A stretch of 64,000 nucleotides of DNA, from NCBI RefSeq assembly GCF_001513955.1, contig NZ_KQ948150.1:1-64000 (forward strand). The letters run 5' to 3'. Position numbers and translations under genes: made by a program. The stretch is from Streptomyces pseudovenezuelae (GTDB taxonomy: Bacteria; Actinomycetota; Actinomycetes; Streptomycetales; Streptomycetaceae). Positions 9,089 to 17,382 of this stretch are shown here, piece after piece (the first letter of the stretch is position 1; every line of letters starts with the position of its first letter). Under the pieces are notes generated by a model, which was not told the origin of the DNA, made no database searches, and saw only the letters and a list, made by a program, of their open reading frames with translations.

Positions 9089-10024
9089 TCAGTGCGGGAT
9101 GCCGTCGATGATCTCGCGGGCACCCTGACGCAGCAGCGCCACGGCCACCGAGGTGCCCAGGGTGGCCGGATCGAGCCGGCCCGCCCACTCGTGGGCGTTC
9201 AGCCGGGTCTTGCCGTCCGGGGTGAACACACAGGCCCGCAGGGACAGTTCGCCACCGTGGTCCACGCGCGCGTACCCCGCGATCGGGCTGTTGCAGTGGC
9301 CCTGCAGGACGTGCAGGAACATCCGCTCGGCGGTCGCCTCCCGGAACGTGTCCGGGTCGCCCAGCGCGCTGACCGCGTCGATCAGCTCGGCGTCGCCCTC
9401 CCGGCACTGGAGCGCGAGGATGCCGGCGCCGATCGGCGGCATCATCGTCTCGGGGGAGAGGACCTCGGTGATCACGTCCTGGCGGCCGATGCGTTCGAGA
9501 CCGGCGACGGCGAGCAGCAGCGCGTCCGCCTCACCCGCTTCCAGCTTCGCCAGTCGCCGGTTGGCGTTGCCGCGGAACGGCACGCACTCCAGATGCGGGT
9601 GGGTCGCGGCCAGCTGGGCCACCCGGCGCACCGAGGAGGTGCCGACACGGGTCCCCTCCGCAAGCTCGTCCAGGGTCAGGCCGCCCGGGTGGATCAGGGC
9701 GTCGCGGATGTCGTCCCGCTTCAGGAACGCGGCGAACGTGGTGCCCGCCGGCAGCGGCCGGTCGGCGGGTACGTCCTTGACGCAGTGCACCGCGAGATCG
9801 GCCTCGCCGGCCAGCAGCGCGGCGTCGACCTCCTTGGTGAACGCGCCCTTGCCCTCGACCTGGGACAGGTCGCCCATCCACTTGTCACCGGTCGTCTTCA
9901 CCGGCACGACCTCGGTGCGCACACCGGGGTACAGGGCGGTCAACTCGCTTCTGACACGCTCCACTTGGGCCAGCGCCATCGGCGAGTCGCGGGAGACGAT
10001 GCGGATCAGTTCCGGGAGGGACAT
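9089..10024 (-). CDS. hemC: Hydroxymethylbilane synthase (porphobilinogen deaminase) homologue
   Basis: Condenses four porphobilinogen units into hydroxymethylbilane in tetrapyrrole synthesis. The 311-residue protein has the expected length. Key features are VKTTGDKW near residue 40, GKGAFTKEVD, the catalytic-loop region AVHCVKDVPAD, VGTSSVRRVAQL, PFRGNANRRL and the dipyrromethane-attaching cysteine (Cys244) in LQGHCNSPI. The ATG at 10024 opens MSLPELIRIVSRDSPMALAQ; the usual RLGTRxSxLA motif is altered to RIVSRDSPMAL. No other heme gene is adjacent, whereas the housekeeping Streptomyces hemC sits in a hemA/hemC/hemD cluster, so this looks like a second, divergent copy. Confidence 0.85.
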   Translation of the reverse strand: MSLPELIRIVSRDSPMALAQVERVRSELTALYPGVRTEVVPVKTTGDKWMGDLSQVEGKGAFTKEVDAALLAGEADLAVHCVKDVPADRPLPAGTTFAAFLKRDDIRDALIHPGGLTLDELAEGTRVGTSSVRRVAQLAATHPHLECVPFRGNANRRLAKLEAGEADALLLAVAGLERIGRQDVITEVLSPETMMPPIGAGILALQCREGDAELIDAVSALGDPDTFREATAERMFLHVLQGHCNSPIAGYARVDHGGELSLRACVFTPDGKTRLNAHEWAGRLDPATLGTSVAVALLRQGAREIIDGIPH

Positions 10025-10065
10025 GCGGGACACGATAGACCCTGCGGAGGATCGGTGTTTGAAGC

Positions 10066-10533
10066 TCAGGGAGCAACGGGTAGGGAGTAGCGCACTTTTT
10101 GCCTGGCGCGGGCACCCAGCCGGTCGTAGAACCGCATCGCCCCGTCGTTCCAGGTCGGCGTCTGCCACTGCACCTCGGTGAGCCCGAGGGCGCGGGCCTC
10201 GGCCGTCACGGCGTCCATGAGCAGCACGCCGAGTCCGAGACCGCGGTGCCCGGGAAGCAGGAACAGACAGTCCATGTGCAGGTACTCGCGGCCCTCCCAG
10301 GTGGAGAGTTCGGGCGCGCAGGTGGCGTAGCCGACGAGTTCGCCGTCCGGGAGTTCGGCCACCAGGCAGCGCAGGCGGGGCGCGGGGGTGTCGAAGAGGA
10401 GTGCGGCCAGTCTGTCGGGCAGGTCGTCCGGGGGCAGCGCGGCCTGTTCGTACTCCGCGTGCCGGGCGGCGAGGGCGGCGACCGTGCCGAGGTCGGCGCG
10501 CCCGGCGTGCCGGACGAGGGGAGCGTGGCTCAT
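10066..10533 (-). CDS. GNAT-family N-acetyltransferase
   Basis: A 155-residue acetyl-CoA-dependent acetyltransferase. The A-motif MDCLFLLPGHRGLGLGVLL (pyrophosphate loop R/Q-x-x-G-x-G/A variant RGLGLG) lies at about 98-116, and the C-terminal motif WNDGAMRFYDRLGA at about 132-145. The ATG at 10533 overlaps the stop of the upstream unknown gene, so the two are translationally coupled. The acceptor substrate is unknown; small amines or aminoglycoside-like molecules are typical. Confidence 0.85.
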   Translation of the reverse strand: MSHAPLVRHAGRADLGTVAALAARHAEYEQAALPPDDLPDRLAALLFDTPAPRLRCLVAELPDGELVGYATCAPELSTWEGREYLHMDCLFLLPGHRGLGLGVLLMDAVTAEARALGLTEVQWQTPTWNDGAMRFYDRLGARARQKVRYSLPVAP

Positions 10534-11048
10534 CGGACGTCGCCCGTCACCGTGTCCGCGCCCCAGGCGGTGAGACGCCCGGCGAGCGGCCCGGTGCCGT
10601 CCAGGACGTGCCGGGAGTACGCGTCCCGCTCGTGCGCGAGCAGGGCCGCCTCCCACACACAGGGCGAGAGCCCCGCCCGGCCGGGCCGCAGCGCGTCGGG
10701 CTCGCCCACCGGACCGGCGAAGATCGCCAGGTCGGCCATGTCGCCCTCGATCCAGCTGTGCACCAGCACGTAGTCGCCGTCGCCGCCCGCGTGCACGATC
10801 AGTACGGCCAGCCCCAAGGAGCCGCGCAGCGGGCCGAGTTCGAGATGGCGCGCGGCGATCCGCAGCCCGGCCTCGGCGTCCTGGGCGGACACGGTACGGC
10901 CGGGCGCCTCCAGCGCGTACACCTTCACTAGGTGACCTGCGGCCTCCCTGAGGCCCAACGGCCGGGCGGGGCGGGCGTGGTGCGTGTCGGCGAGGGCGAG
11001 CAGGGCCTCGGGGTCGACCGCCGCAGGCAGTTCCTCGTGAAGATCCAT
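10530..11048 (-). CDS. Conserved protein of unknown function, coupled to GNAT
   Basis: A 172-residue soluble protein (MDLHEELPAAVDPEALLALA...). It has no recognisable catalytic motif, signal peptide or membrane segment. A central hydrophobic part (LAVLIVHAGGDGDYVLVHSW) looks like a buried strand pair. It overlaps the acetyltransferase by 4 nt and follows the MFS gene stop region with only 7 nt between coding sequences, so MFS, this gene and the acetyltransferase may form one leftward operon. Function unknown. Confidence 0.65.
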   Translation of the reverse strand: MDLHEELPAAVDPEALLALADTHHARPARPLGLREAAGHLVKVYALEAPGRTVSAQDAEAGLRIAARHLELGPLRGSLGLAVLIVHAGGDGDYVLVHSWIEGDMADLAIFAGPVGEPDALRPGRAGLSPCVWEAALLAHERDAYSRHVLDGTGPLAGRLTAWGADTVTGDVR

Positions 11049-11055
11049 CCGGCCA

Positions 11056-12255
11056 TCATCGGACGCCGGGCTCGGGCACGTCCACCGTCGCCCGGGAGAC
11101 GACCTGTCGCGGCCAGGACGACACCACCAGCGCCACCGCCGTCAGCAGCCCGCCCGCGAGGAACGTCCCGCGGACCCCGGTCAGCGGCAGCAGTGCCCCG
11201 CCGAGCAGGGCACCGGCGGCCACCCCCACGTTGAACGCCGCGGAGTTGGCCGCGAGGGCCGTCTCGGTCCGCCCCGGGGCGACCCGCAGCACCTGGCTTT
11301 GTGTCGCCATGAACACCGGCGCCACCGACGCTCCCAGCAGCATGATCAGCACGACGGTCGCGACCTGGCCGGTGCCGCCCGCACAGAGCCCGACCAGGGC
11401 CACGGCCTGCCCCGCCACCGGCACGTTCAGCGTGGCCCGCGGATACCGGTCGAGCAGCGGGCCCGCCACCGTGACCCCGGCCAGCGCCGCCGCCCCGAAG
11501 GCCAGCAGCACGGCACTCACCGCGTCCCGCCCGAACCCGCCCACCTCGTCCAGGAAGGCCACGACATACGTGAACGCGGTGAACGCCCCCGTCACCGACA
11601 GCGCGGTGGTGGTGAGCACCACCGCGAACCGGCGCCGGTCGGGGGCGGCGCCGTACGCGGCGTGGCCCTCCTGCGGACGCGAGGTCGGCAGCAGTACGGC
11701 TACCGTGACCAGCGATACGACGGCGAGCGCGCCGAGCACCGCGAACGGCGTCCGCCAGCCGCTGTGCCCGCCCAGCCAGGTCCCCGCCGGTACCCCGGCG
11801 ACCGTGGCCAGCGAGCCGCCGACCGAGAGCAGTCCGATGATCCGGCCCCGCCGCTCGGGTGGGAACAACCCGACCGCGACCGGCCCCATCACCGCCCAGA
11901 ACAGCGCCTGCGCGAGAGCCGTCGCGATCCGCGCGGCCAGCAGCAGGCCGTACGACACGGCGGTGAGCGCGCAGAGCCAGCTGGCCACAGCCAGGACCGC
12001 GAGCAGGCCGCTCATCAGGTAGCGGCGCGGCACGGACCGGGTCACGTGGGCCAGGGGCAGCGAACCGACGGCCACCGCCAGACCGTAGCCGGTGACCAGC
12101 GCGCCCACCGCGGTGAGCGAGACCCGCAGATCGTCCGCCATCAGGGACAGCAGGCCCACCGGGAGGTTCTCGGTCGTGTTGAAGGTGAACGCCGCCAGCA
12201 TCAGCGCCGCGACGACGGCGGCCCTGCGTCCACGGGCCGGATTCACGCTGCCCAT
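11056..12255 (-). CDS. MFS drug exporter (DHA1 type)
   Basis: A 399-residue transporter with 12 predicted membrane helices. Helix 1 contains AAFTFNTTENLPVGLL. Helix 5, with SVGGSLATVAGVPAGTWLGG, is a motif-C-like exporter signature, and the helix 2-3 loop has VTRSVPRRYL. The ATG at 12255 (MGSVNPARGRR) follows AAAGG. It diverges from the DUF5937 regulator at 12367, the usual pairing of an efflux pump with its own repressor. The exported compound is unknown. Confidence 0.88.
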   Translation of the reverse strand: MGSVNPARGRRAAVVAALMLAAFTFNTTENLPVGLLSLMADDLRVSLTAVGALVTGYGLAVAVGSLPLAHVTRSVPRRYLMSGLLAVLAVASWLCALTAVSYGLLLAARIATALAQALFWAVMGPVAVGLFPPERRGRIIGLLSVGGSLATVAGVPAGTWLGGHSGWRTPFAVLGALAVVSLVTVAVLLPTSRPQEGHAAYGAAPDRRRFAVVLTTTALSVTGAFTAFTYVVAFLDEVGGFGRDAVSAVLLAFGAAALAGVTVAGPLLDRYPRATLNVPVAGQAVALVGLCAGGTGQVATVVLIMLLGASVAPVFMATQSQVLRVAPGRTETALAANSAAFNVGVAAGALLGGALLPLTGVRGTFLAGGLLTAVALVVSSWPRQVVSRATVDVPEPGVR

Positions 12256-12366
12256 CCAACTGCCTTTCGGGGGTGAGGAAGAGGGACGGCAAGCGTGCGG
12301 CGCGGTCGCGCCCGGCTCTACTCTTTCGTTCCAGGACGAATCACCGAACGTCATCGGGAGGCCGCC

Positions 12367-13362
12367 TTGCCGCTGACCCTGCGTCTGGGGGCCGACGACC
12401 TCAGACGGTGCCGGTTCGCGGTCTCCCCGCTCTGCCAGACCCACGAGGCCCTGCGCATGCTGCGCCGCTCCGCCCGGCACGGCTACCACCGGGCCTGGCT
12501 GCGCCGCGTGGCCCCCGCGGTGGCGGGGCTCGACCTTTCCCCGCTGTGGCTGCTCATCCCGCCGGTCGGCGGCTACACCCCCGACTTCCTGGGGCCGCCG
12601 CCCGAGGAGCCGTATCCCCGCTTCGAGGACGAACTCGCCCGTGTGCGCGGCACCGACCCCGACCTCGCCCACGCCGAGATGTCACGCTCGCTCGCCTGCA
12701 CACCGGGTCTCGCCGACACACCGCAGGGCCGGGCGGCGCTGGACGACCCGGCCGGGACCGTACGGCGTCTCGCCGACCTCACCGAACAGGCTTGGCGGGC
12801 CCTGGTCGCCCCGGACTGGGCACGCCACCGTGCCGTACTGGAAGCCGACGTCGCCCACCGTTCTCGGCAGGTGGCGGACGCGGGACTGGACGCGCTGTTC
12901 GCCGGTCTGCACCCGGATGTCGACTGGGCCGACGGGAGCCTCACCCTCCCCATACGCGGCGACCTTCGGGACGCGCAACTGGCCGACGGGCGCGGTGTGC
13001 TGCTCATGCCCAGTGTGTTCGTCTGGCCGGACGTGGTGAGCGGCTTCGCCCGGCCCTGGCAGCCGACGGTCATCTATCCCGCACGCGGGATGGGCGGGCT
13101 GACCGTCGACGACGTGCCCCGCCCGCCGGAGGCGCTCGCCCGGTTGCTGGGGCGCGGGCGCGCCGCTGTCCTGGCCGGGTTGAGCGACCCGGCCTCGACG
13201 ACCGGCCTGGCTCGCCGCCACGGCCTCGCCCCGTCGACCGTCTCCGCCCATCTGTCGGTCCTGCGCGAGGCGGGACTGCTCGGCTCGCGGCGACAGGGCC
13301 ACCAAGTGCTGTACGCGCGGACGCCGTTGGGAGACGCGGTGGTGGCGGGCGCCTGGTCCTAG
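12367..13362 (+). CDS. DUF5937/ArsR-type winged-helix regulator
   Basis: A 331-residue regulator. The N-terminal 230 residues match the DUF5937 effector-like domain (LTLRLGADDLRRCRFAVSP, then CQTHEALRMLRR). The last 80 residues form an ArsR-like winged helix with STTGLARRHGLAPSTVSAHL and LREAGLLGSRRQGHQVLY. The TTG start at 12367 is chosen because GGGAGG lies 6 nt upstream and the family starts here; the in-frame ATG-like codon further upstream (12295) overlaps the divergent promoter region. It is likely the repressor of the divergent MFS gene. Confidence 0.82.
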   Translation: MPLTLRLGADDLRRCRFAVSPLCQTHEALRMLRRSARHGYHRAWLRRVAPAVAGLDLSPLWLLIPPVGGYTPDFLGPPPEEPYPRFEDELARVRGTDPDLAHAEMSRSLACTPGLADTPQGRAALDDPAGTVRRLADLTEQAWRALVAPDWARHRAVLEADVAHRSRQVADAGLDALFAGLHPDVDWADGSLTLPIRGDLRDAQLADGRGVLLMPSVFVWPDVVSGFARPWQPTVIYPARGMGGLTVDDVPRPPEALARLLGRGRAAVLAGLSDPASTTGLARRHGLAPSTVSAHLSVLREAGLLGSRRQGHQVLYARTPLGDAVVAGAWS

Positions 13363-14384
13363 ACGAGCGGTTCGCTGAGTTCGACCGCGCGCAGGGCGGC
13401 CGCGAGGGCCTGTTCGTCACCGAGGTCCAAGGCCGTGTCGGTGAGCTTGATGACGTGTTCGTCGCCGTGGGCGAGGGCCCGCTCCATGACCTCCTCCGGA
13501 GCGAGGCGGGCGGGCGGGACGTAGGCGACCGGCTCCGCCGGCGCGTACATCGCCGTCACCGCCGCCGACGCGGTCCACGCCGCGTGCAGGCTCGGCACCC
13601 ACTGGTCGCCCGGAAGGGAGTCCAGGGTCCGCAGCACGGCGTTGGGGGCCGTGGCCGCGTGCACGAGCATGGTCGGCTCGCCGTGGCCGTGGGTGGCGTA
13701 GCGGTGGGTCGCGGCGCGGACGAGCTCGGTGAGCCGCTCCTTCGCGGTGTCCGGGTCGGTGACGTCGTGCGCCCACACGGGCAGGCGGTGTACGGCGGCC
13801 AGGCGGTTCCGGAACCCCACGTGACCCCGCTGGATGGCCGGTACGGCTTCCAGGGTGTCCGCGGCGGTCGGCGCACCCGGCAGCTGCACGAGCCCGGTCA
13901 CGGGCTGGTGCCGTGCCGCCCAGTAGCCCAGCGCGTGCGCGAGTTCGGCGAGCCGGGGCGCGTTCTCGTCGGCCGCCAGGGCGCGGACGGCGTGGCCGGC
14001 CCGGATGACCGTGTGCGTGGCGCCGCCGTACATGCCCGGCAGCAGACGCGGCCACCATGCGGCGAGGACGCCCTGCCACGGGCGCTCGGCGAGCGTGTGG
14101 GAGAAATAGTCGGTCCAATCCGCGATCCGGCGCGGATCACCCAGTGCCGAGGGCCAGTTGTCGTCCGTCACCGGCGCGGTGCGGTCGGGGAAGTCCTCCA
14201 GCCTGTCCGCGTACAGGTCCAGCCACCGGTGCACCGAGCCGGCCTGTCCGTGTGCGGCGAGCGCCTCGACCACCATGGGGGCGTGATTGCTCAGCCAGCC
14301 CTCGCGCTCCGGGCCGGACGCGTGGACGCGGTCCAGGGCCTCTTCGAGGTGACCGCTCGTGCGACTCGTCTTGGTGGTGTCCAT
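13359..14384 (-). CDS. Questin oxidase-like protein (DUF4243)
   Basis: A 341-residue protein of the questin oxidase/AflY-like family, members of which perform Baeyer-Villiger-type or ring-cleaving oxidations of anthraquinone polyketides in fungi. Bacterial members are uncharacterised. Helix-rich segments such as LSNHAPMVVEALAAHG, FSHTLAERPWQGVLA and YGGATHTVIRAGHAVRAL match the family. Its start is an ATG at 14384. The 3' end overlaps the convergent DUF5937 gene by 4 nt. No polyketide genes adjoin it, so the substrate is open. Confidence 0.75.
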   Translation of the reverse strand: MDTTKTSRTSGHLEEALDRVHASGPEREGWLSNHAPMVVEALAAHGQAGSVHRWLDLYADRLEDFPDRTAPVTDDNWPSALGDPRRIADWTDYFSHTLAERPWQGVLAAWWPRLLPGMYGGATHTVIRAGHAVRALAADENAPRLAELAHALGYWAARHQPVTGLVQLPGAPTAADTLEAVPAIQRGHVGFRNRLAAVHRLPVWAHDVTDPDTAKERLTELVRAATHRYATHGHGEPTMLVHAATAPNAVLRTLDSLPGDQWVPSLHAAWTASAAVTAMYAPAEPVAYVPPARLAPEEVMERALAHGDEHVIKLTDTALDLGDEQALAAALRAVELSEPLV

Positions 14385-14485
14385 GAAGGGGACGCTATGC
14401 CGGGTGCGGGACGGCGGGGATCGGGCGCGGGACGGAATCCGCGGGTGCGGGGGACCTAGGTCTCGCGCCCGATCCTGTCACCGGG

Positions 14486-15265
14486 TCAGGCGTTGGGGTC
14501 GAAGGAGATCCCCGACGGCTTCGCCGACGACAGATGTGCGGCGAAGTTGGCGTCCTTGAGGCCGAAGTTGGCGCTGCCGAAGTCGTACGCGCTCAGCTTG
14601 TCGCGCAGAGCCGTCGACGGGTAGCCGTTCCAGCCGACCAGCGGCGGGTACTGCCAGGTGCCCTTGGCGTTCTCCGGGGGTTCGTCGCCCGAGTTGGCCA
14701 GCCGGAAGCAGTGCGTGCTGATGCCGTCCTTGTGATAGACGACCTTCGCGTGCGTGCCGTCGAAGCGGACGCCGGAGGCCGCGCTCACCGTGAACGAGCC
14801 GTGGTTGGACGTCGACACGTACTGGACGGTGCCGTTCTGCACCCAGATCACGACGTGCTCCCAGTCGTGCCGGTGGCCCCCGATGCTGCTGTTCGCCACC
14901 GCCTGGTCCTTCTCGAAGTACAGGCCGTACAAGTAGGCGCACCAGCCGTTGTTGCACTTGTAGCGTGAGTACGTGTTGGTGTTGTCGAGGTCCGAGGCGT
15001 CATGGCAGTCGCCGCTGAGCGAACCCGTGGGGTTCAGTCCGCCGTTGACCGTGCCGTCGGGGCCGATGGCGGGTGTCGAGTAGCAGCCGTCGGTGTCGTA
15101 GTCGAAGGCCGGCTGGTAGGTGAACTCGGCGCTCTCGGCGTTGGCGGGCAGCGCCTTGGGCGGGGCGGCGAACGCGGCGGAGGGGAAGGCGACGACGAGC
15201 GCGGCGGCGCCGGCCAGGCCGGTGATCCATCTCGTGCGGTGCTTCTTGAGCGACGGTGACGCCAC
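14486..15265 (-). CDS. Secreted NPP1/Nep1-like protein
   Basis: A 259-residue secreted protein of the necrosis-inducing NPP1 family, plant-active cytolysins that bind sphingolipids. A Sec signal peptide (KKHRTRWITGLAGAAALVVA ending AFA-APP) covers residues 1-33. The heptapeptide GHRHDWE is intact at 130-136, and it normally coordinates the metal essential for toxicity. Four or more cysteines fit disulfides. The GTG start follows GAGGAGG. It is monocistronic. Activity on plants is predicted by family; a different role in soil cannot be excluded. Confidence 0.9.
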   Translation of the reverse strand: MASPSLKKHRTRWITGLAGAAALVVAFPSAAFAAPPKALPANAESAEFTYQPAFDYDTDGCYSTPAIGPDGTVNGGLNPTGSLSGDCHDASDLDNTNTYSRYKCNNGWCAYLYGLYFEKDQAVANSSIGGHRHDWEHVVIWVQNGTVQYVSTSNHGSFTVSAASGVRFDGTHAKVVYHKDGISTHCFRLANSGDEPPENAKGTWQYPPLVGWNGYPSTALRDKLSAYDFGSANFGLKDANFAAHLSSAKPSGISFDPNA

Positions 15266-15396
15266 TGCGTCCTCCTCGTGGTCCGGGCGCAGCCCAACGG
15301 CTGTGGGGTTACTGGGGAGTTCAGCTTCCCGGCTTTTCATGTCCGCGCCAAGAGGCTGAAGGCGTCGCTCCGGTTACGGCTTGCCCAATATCGGGA

Positions 15397-16377
15397 TCAT
15401 GGAGGAGCGTCGGGGAGGTCGGCCGAGGAGTCCTCCGGCGCGAGGTCCGGACGCAGCCGCAACCAGGACGGCTGACGCAGCAACCCCGCCCTGGTGCGGG
15501 TGCTGTAGCGGACCTCGCCCACCAGCCGGGGCAGCACCCAGTGGGCGCCCGAGACGCGCGGCTCGGGATCGAAGGGGCACTCCTTCGTCGCCGCGGCCGC
15601 CAACAGTGAGGCGAGTTCCGTCCGTTCCGTCTCGCTCCAGCCGGTGCCCACATTGCCGACATAGCGCAGCCGGCCGCCGCCCCGCTGTCCGACCAGCACC
15701 GCGCCCGGCAGGCCCGCGAGCCGGCCCTTGCCCGGCAGCCAGCCGCCCACGACGACATCCTCGCTGCGCATGTTGCGGATCTTGATCCAGGCGCGGGAGC
15801 GCACTCCCGGTTCGTACCGGGAGTCGAGCCGCTTGCAGACCAGGCCCTCCAGACCGTGTTCCCGGGTGGCGCGCAGGGCCTGCTCGCCATGGCCGACGAG
15901 GGCGGCGGGTGTGGACCAGTGCGGCCCGGAGAGCCCCAGCTCGTCCAGCCGCGCCCGCCGCTGCGTGTAGGGGAGGGCGAGGAGCGAGTGCCGCCCCAGG
16001 TGCATCAGGTCGAACAGCACGAGGTGGACGGGAGCTTCGGCCGCGCGGCGAGCGGCTCTGGCGGGGGCGTGCGCCAGTTGCATGCGCGGCTGCAGCAACT
16101 GGAAGTCCGCACGGCCCTGTTCGTCCAGCGCCAGGATCTCCCCGTCGAGTACCGCGGGTGTGGCGCCGAGCGCACCGCCCAGCGACCGCAGTTCGGGATA
16201 GGCGCCGGTGATCTCCTCCCCGGACCGGGCGCGCAGCACCACCTCGCCGTTCCCGGCGACGTAGGCCACCGCCCGCTGGCCGTCCTGCTTGGTCTCGTAG
16301 GCCCAGCGCGCGTCCTGCGAGGCGGGCGGCAGGGTGCCGGGGGTGGCGAGCATGGGCGGGATCAGCGGGAGGGTCAC
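15397..16377 (-). CDS. Stand-alone ATP-dependent DNA ligase (LigC/LigD-ligase type)
   Basis: A 326-residue ligase with adenylation domain (about 1-200) and OB-fold (about 205-315). The nucleotidyl-accepting Lys30 is in ETKQDGQRA (usual ExKxDGxR), motif III is LVLFDLMHL, motif IV LEGLVCKRLDS, and motif V AWIKIR. LDGEILALDEQG lies after the active-site helix. It lacks polymerase and phosphoesterase domains, so it is like the short ligases of mycobacterial non-homologous end-joining backup or LigC. The GTG start at 16377 precedes an ATG nine codons in. A LigD-type phosphoesterase is encoded separately at 31805. Confidence 0.88.
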   Translation of the reverse strand: MTLPLIPPMLATPGTLPPASQDARWAYETKQDGQRAVAYVAGNGEVVLRARSGEEITGAYPELRSLGGALGATPAVLDGEILALDEQGRADFQLLQPRMQLAHAPARAARRAAEAPVHLVLFDLMHLGRHSLLALPYTQRRARLDELGLSGPHWSTPAALVGHGEQALRATREHGLEGLVCKRLDSRYEPGVRSRAWIKIRNMRSEDVVVGGWLPGKGRLAGLPGAVLVGQRGGGRLRYVGNVGTGWSETERTELASLLAAAATKECPFDPEPRVSGAHWVLPRLVGEVRYSTRTRAGLLRQPSWLRLRPDLAPEDSSADLPDAPP

Positions 16378-16518
16378 GGGTCAGTTGTCGACGCGGGCAC
16401 CGGCCGCCACGCGCCCCGGGCACCGGTTTCCCCTGAACGGGCGCCGCCCGGGTGCCTTCTCGGTCCTCCTGGTACAGGTTCACGATGTTGCCGTCCGGGT
16501 CCAGCCGCCACGACACCC

Positions 16519-17268
16519 TCAGATGATGCCGCCGTTGGCCCGCAGTACCTGGCCGTTCACCCAGTGGCCCGCCGGGCTCACCAGGAACGACACGACGTTG
16601 GCGATGTCCTGGGGCGTCCCGAGCCGCTCCAGCGGGGGCTGTGCCGCCAGGCGGGCGACGGTCTCCTCGTCCTTGCCGTCGAGGAAGAGGTCGGTCGCCG
16701 TCGGGCCGGGGGCCACGGCGTTGACGGTGATGTCACGGCCGCGGAGCTCACGGGCGAGGATCAGGGTCACGGCCTCGACCGCGCCCTTGGTGGCCGCGTA
16801 GGCGCCGTAGCCGGGGAAGGCGAGCCCGACGACCGAGCTGGAGAGGTTGACGAGCGCACCGCCCGGGCGCAGTCGGCGGGCGGCCTGCTGGTCGACGACG
16901 AAGGTGCCGCGGATGTTGGTGCGGTACAGGGCGTCGAGCTCGGCGAGGTCGAGCTCGACGATCGGGGCCAGCGGCATCCGGCCCGCCGAGTGGACCACCG
17001 CGTCGACACCGCCGTACGTGGACTCCGCCAGGTCGAACAGGGCGGCGACCGCGGTCTCGTCGGCGACGTCCGCGCGGGCTGCGCGGGCGGTGCCGCCCGC
17101 CTCCTCGACGGCGCGCACGGCCTCGTCGGCGGCGTCCTTGTTGCCCGCGTACCCGACGACGACCGCGAACCCGTCGGCGGCGAGCTGCTGGGCGATCTGC
17201 CGGCCGATGCCGCGCGATCCGCCGGTCACGATCGCGACACGCTGTTCCGTGCGGGGCTGAGTGGTCAT
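16519..17268 (-). CDS. Short-chain dehydrogenase/reductase
   Basis: A 249-residue classical SDR that uses NAD(P)H. The cofactor motif TGGSRGIG is at 15-22, the catalytic Ser lies in NLSSSVVG (141-148), and the YxxxK pair is Tyr157/Lys161. The APGPTATDLF segment and C-terminal SPAGHWVNGQVLRANGG are typical of 3-oxoacyl-reductase-like members. It diverges from a TetR gene, with paired inverted repeats between, so TetR control is likely. Substrate unknown. Confidence 0.9.
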   Translation of the reverse strand: MTTQPRTEQRVAIVTGGSRGIGRQIAQQLAADGFAVVVGYAGNKDAADEAVRAVEEAGGTARAARADVADETAVAALFDLAESTYGGVDAVVHSAGRMPLAPIVELDLAELDALYRTNIRGTFVVDQQAARRLRPGGALVNLSSSVVGLAFPGYGAYAATKGAVEAVTLILARELRGRDITVNAVAPGPTATDLFLDGKDEETVARLAAQPPLERLGTPQDIANVVSFLVSPAGHWVNGQVLRANGGII

Positions 17269-17292
17269 GACTGCATCCTTTGTTAGCGCTGC

Positions 17293-17364
17293 TACGACTG
17301 GCTCGTATCGACGATAACATGGGAGCGTAGCGATGGTAACCGCTGACTCGTATCAGTGCTACGA
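17293..17364. promoter_or_regulatory. Two operator-like sites between SDR and TetR genes
   Basis: TACGA-N5-TCGTA (17293-17307) lies just upstream of the SDR gene and TCGTA-N7-TACGA (17348-17364) just upstream of the TetR gene. The same pentamer pair in opposite orientation flanks the divergent promoters. These are good candidates for the TetR binding sites. Confidence 0.6.
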
Positions 17365-17382
17365 ATGGCGTACGGTGGGGGC

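Noticed and set aside
9089..11048. hemC, acetyltransferase and unknown gene as one heme operon
   Set aside because: hemC has its own start 41 nt beyond the acetyltransferase stop and no functional link; co-transcription is possible but not supported as a heme operon.
16378..16518. Possible remnant of a VOC gene between the ligase and SDR genes (reads LDPDGNIVNLYQED on the minus strand)
   Set aside because: Only about 20 residues look protein-like and the frame then runs into ligase shadow sequence; too little to call a pseudogene.
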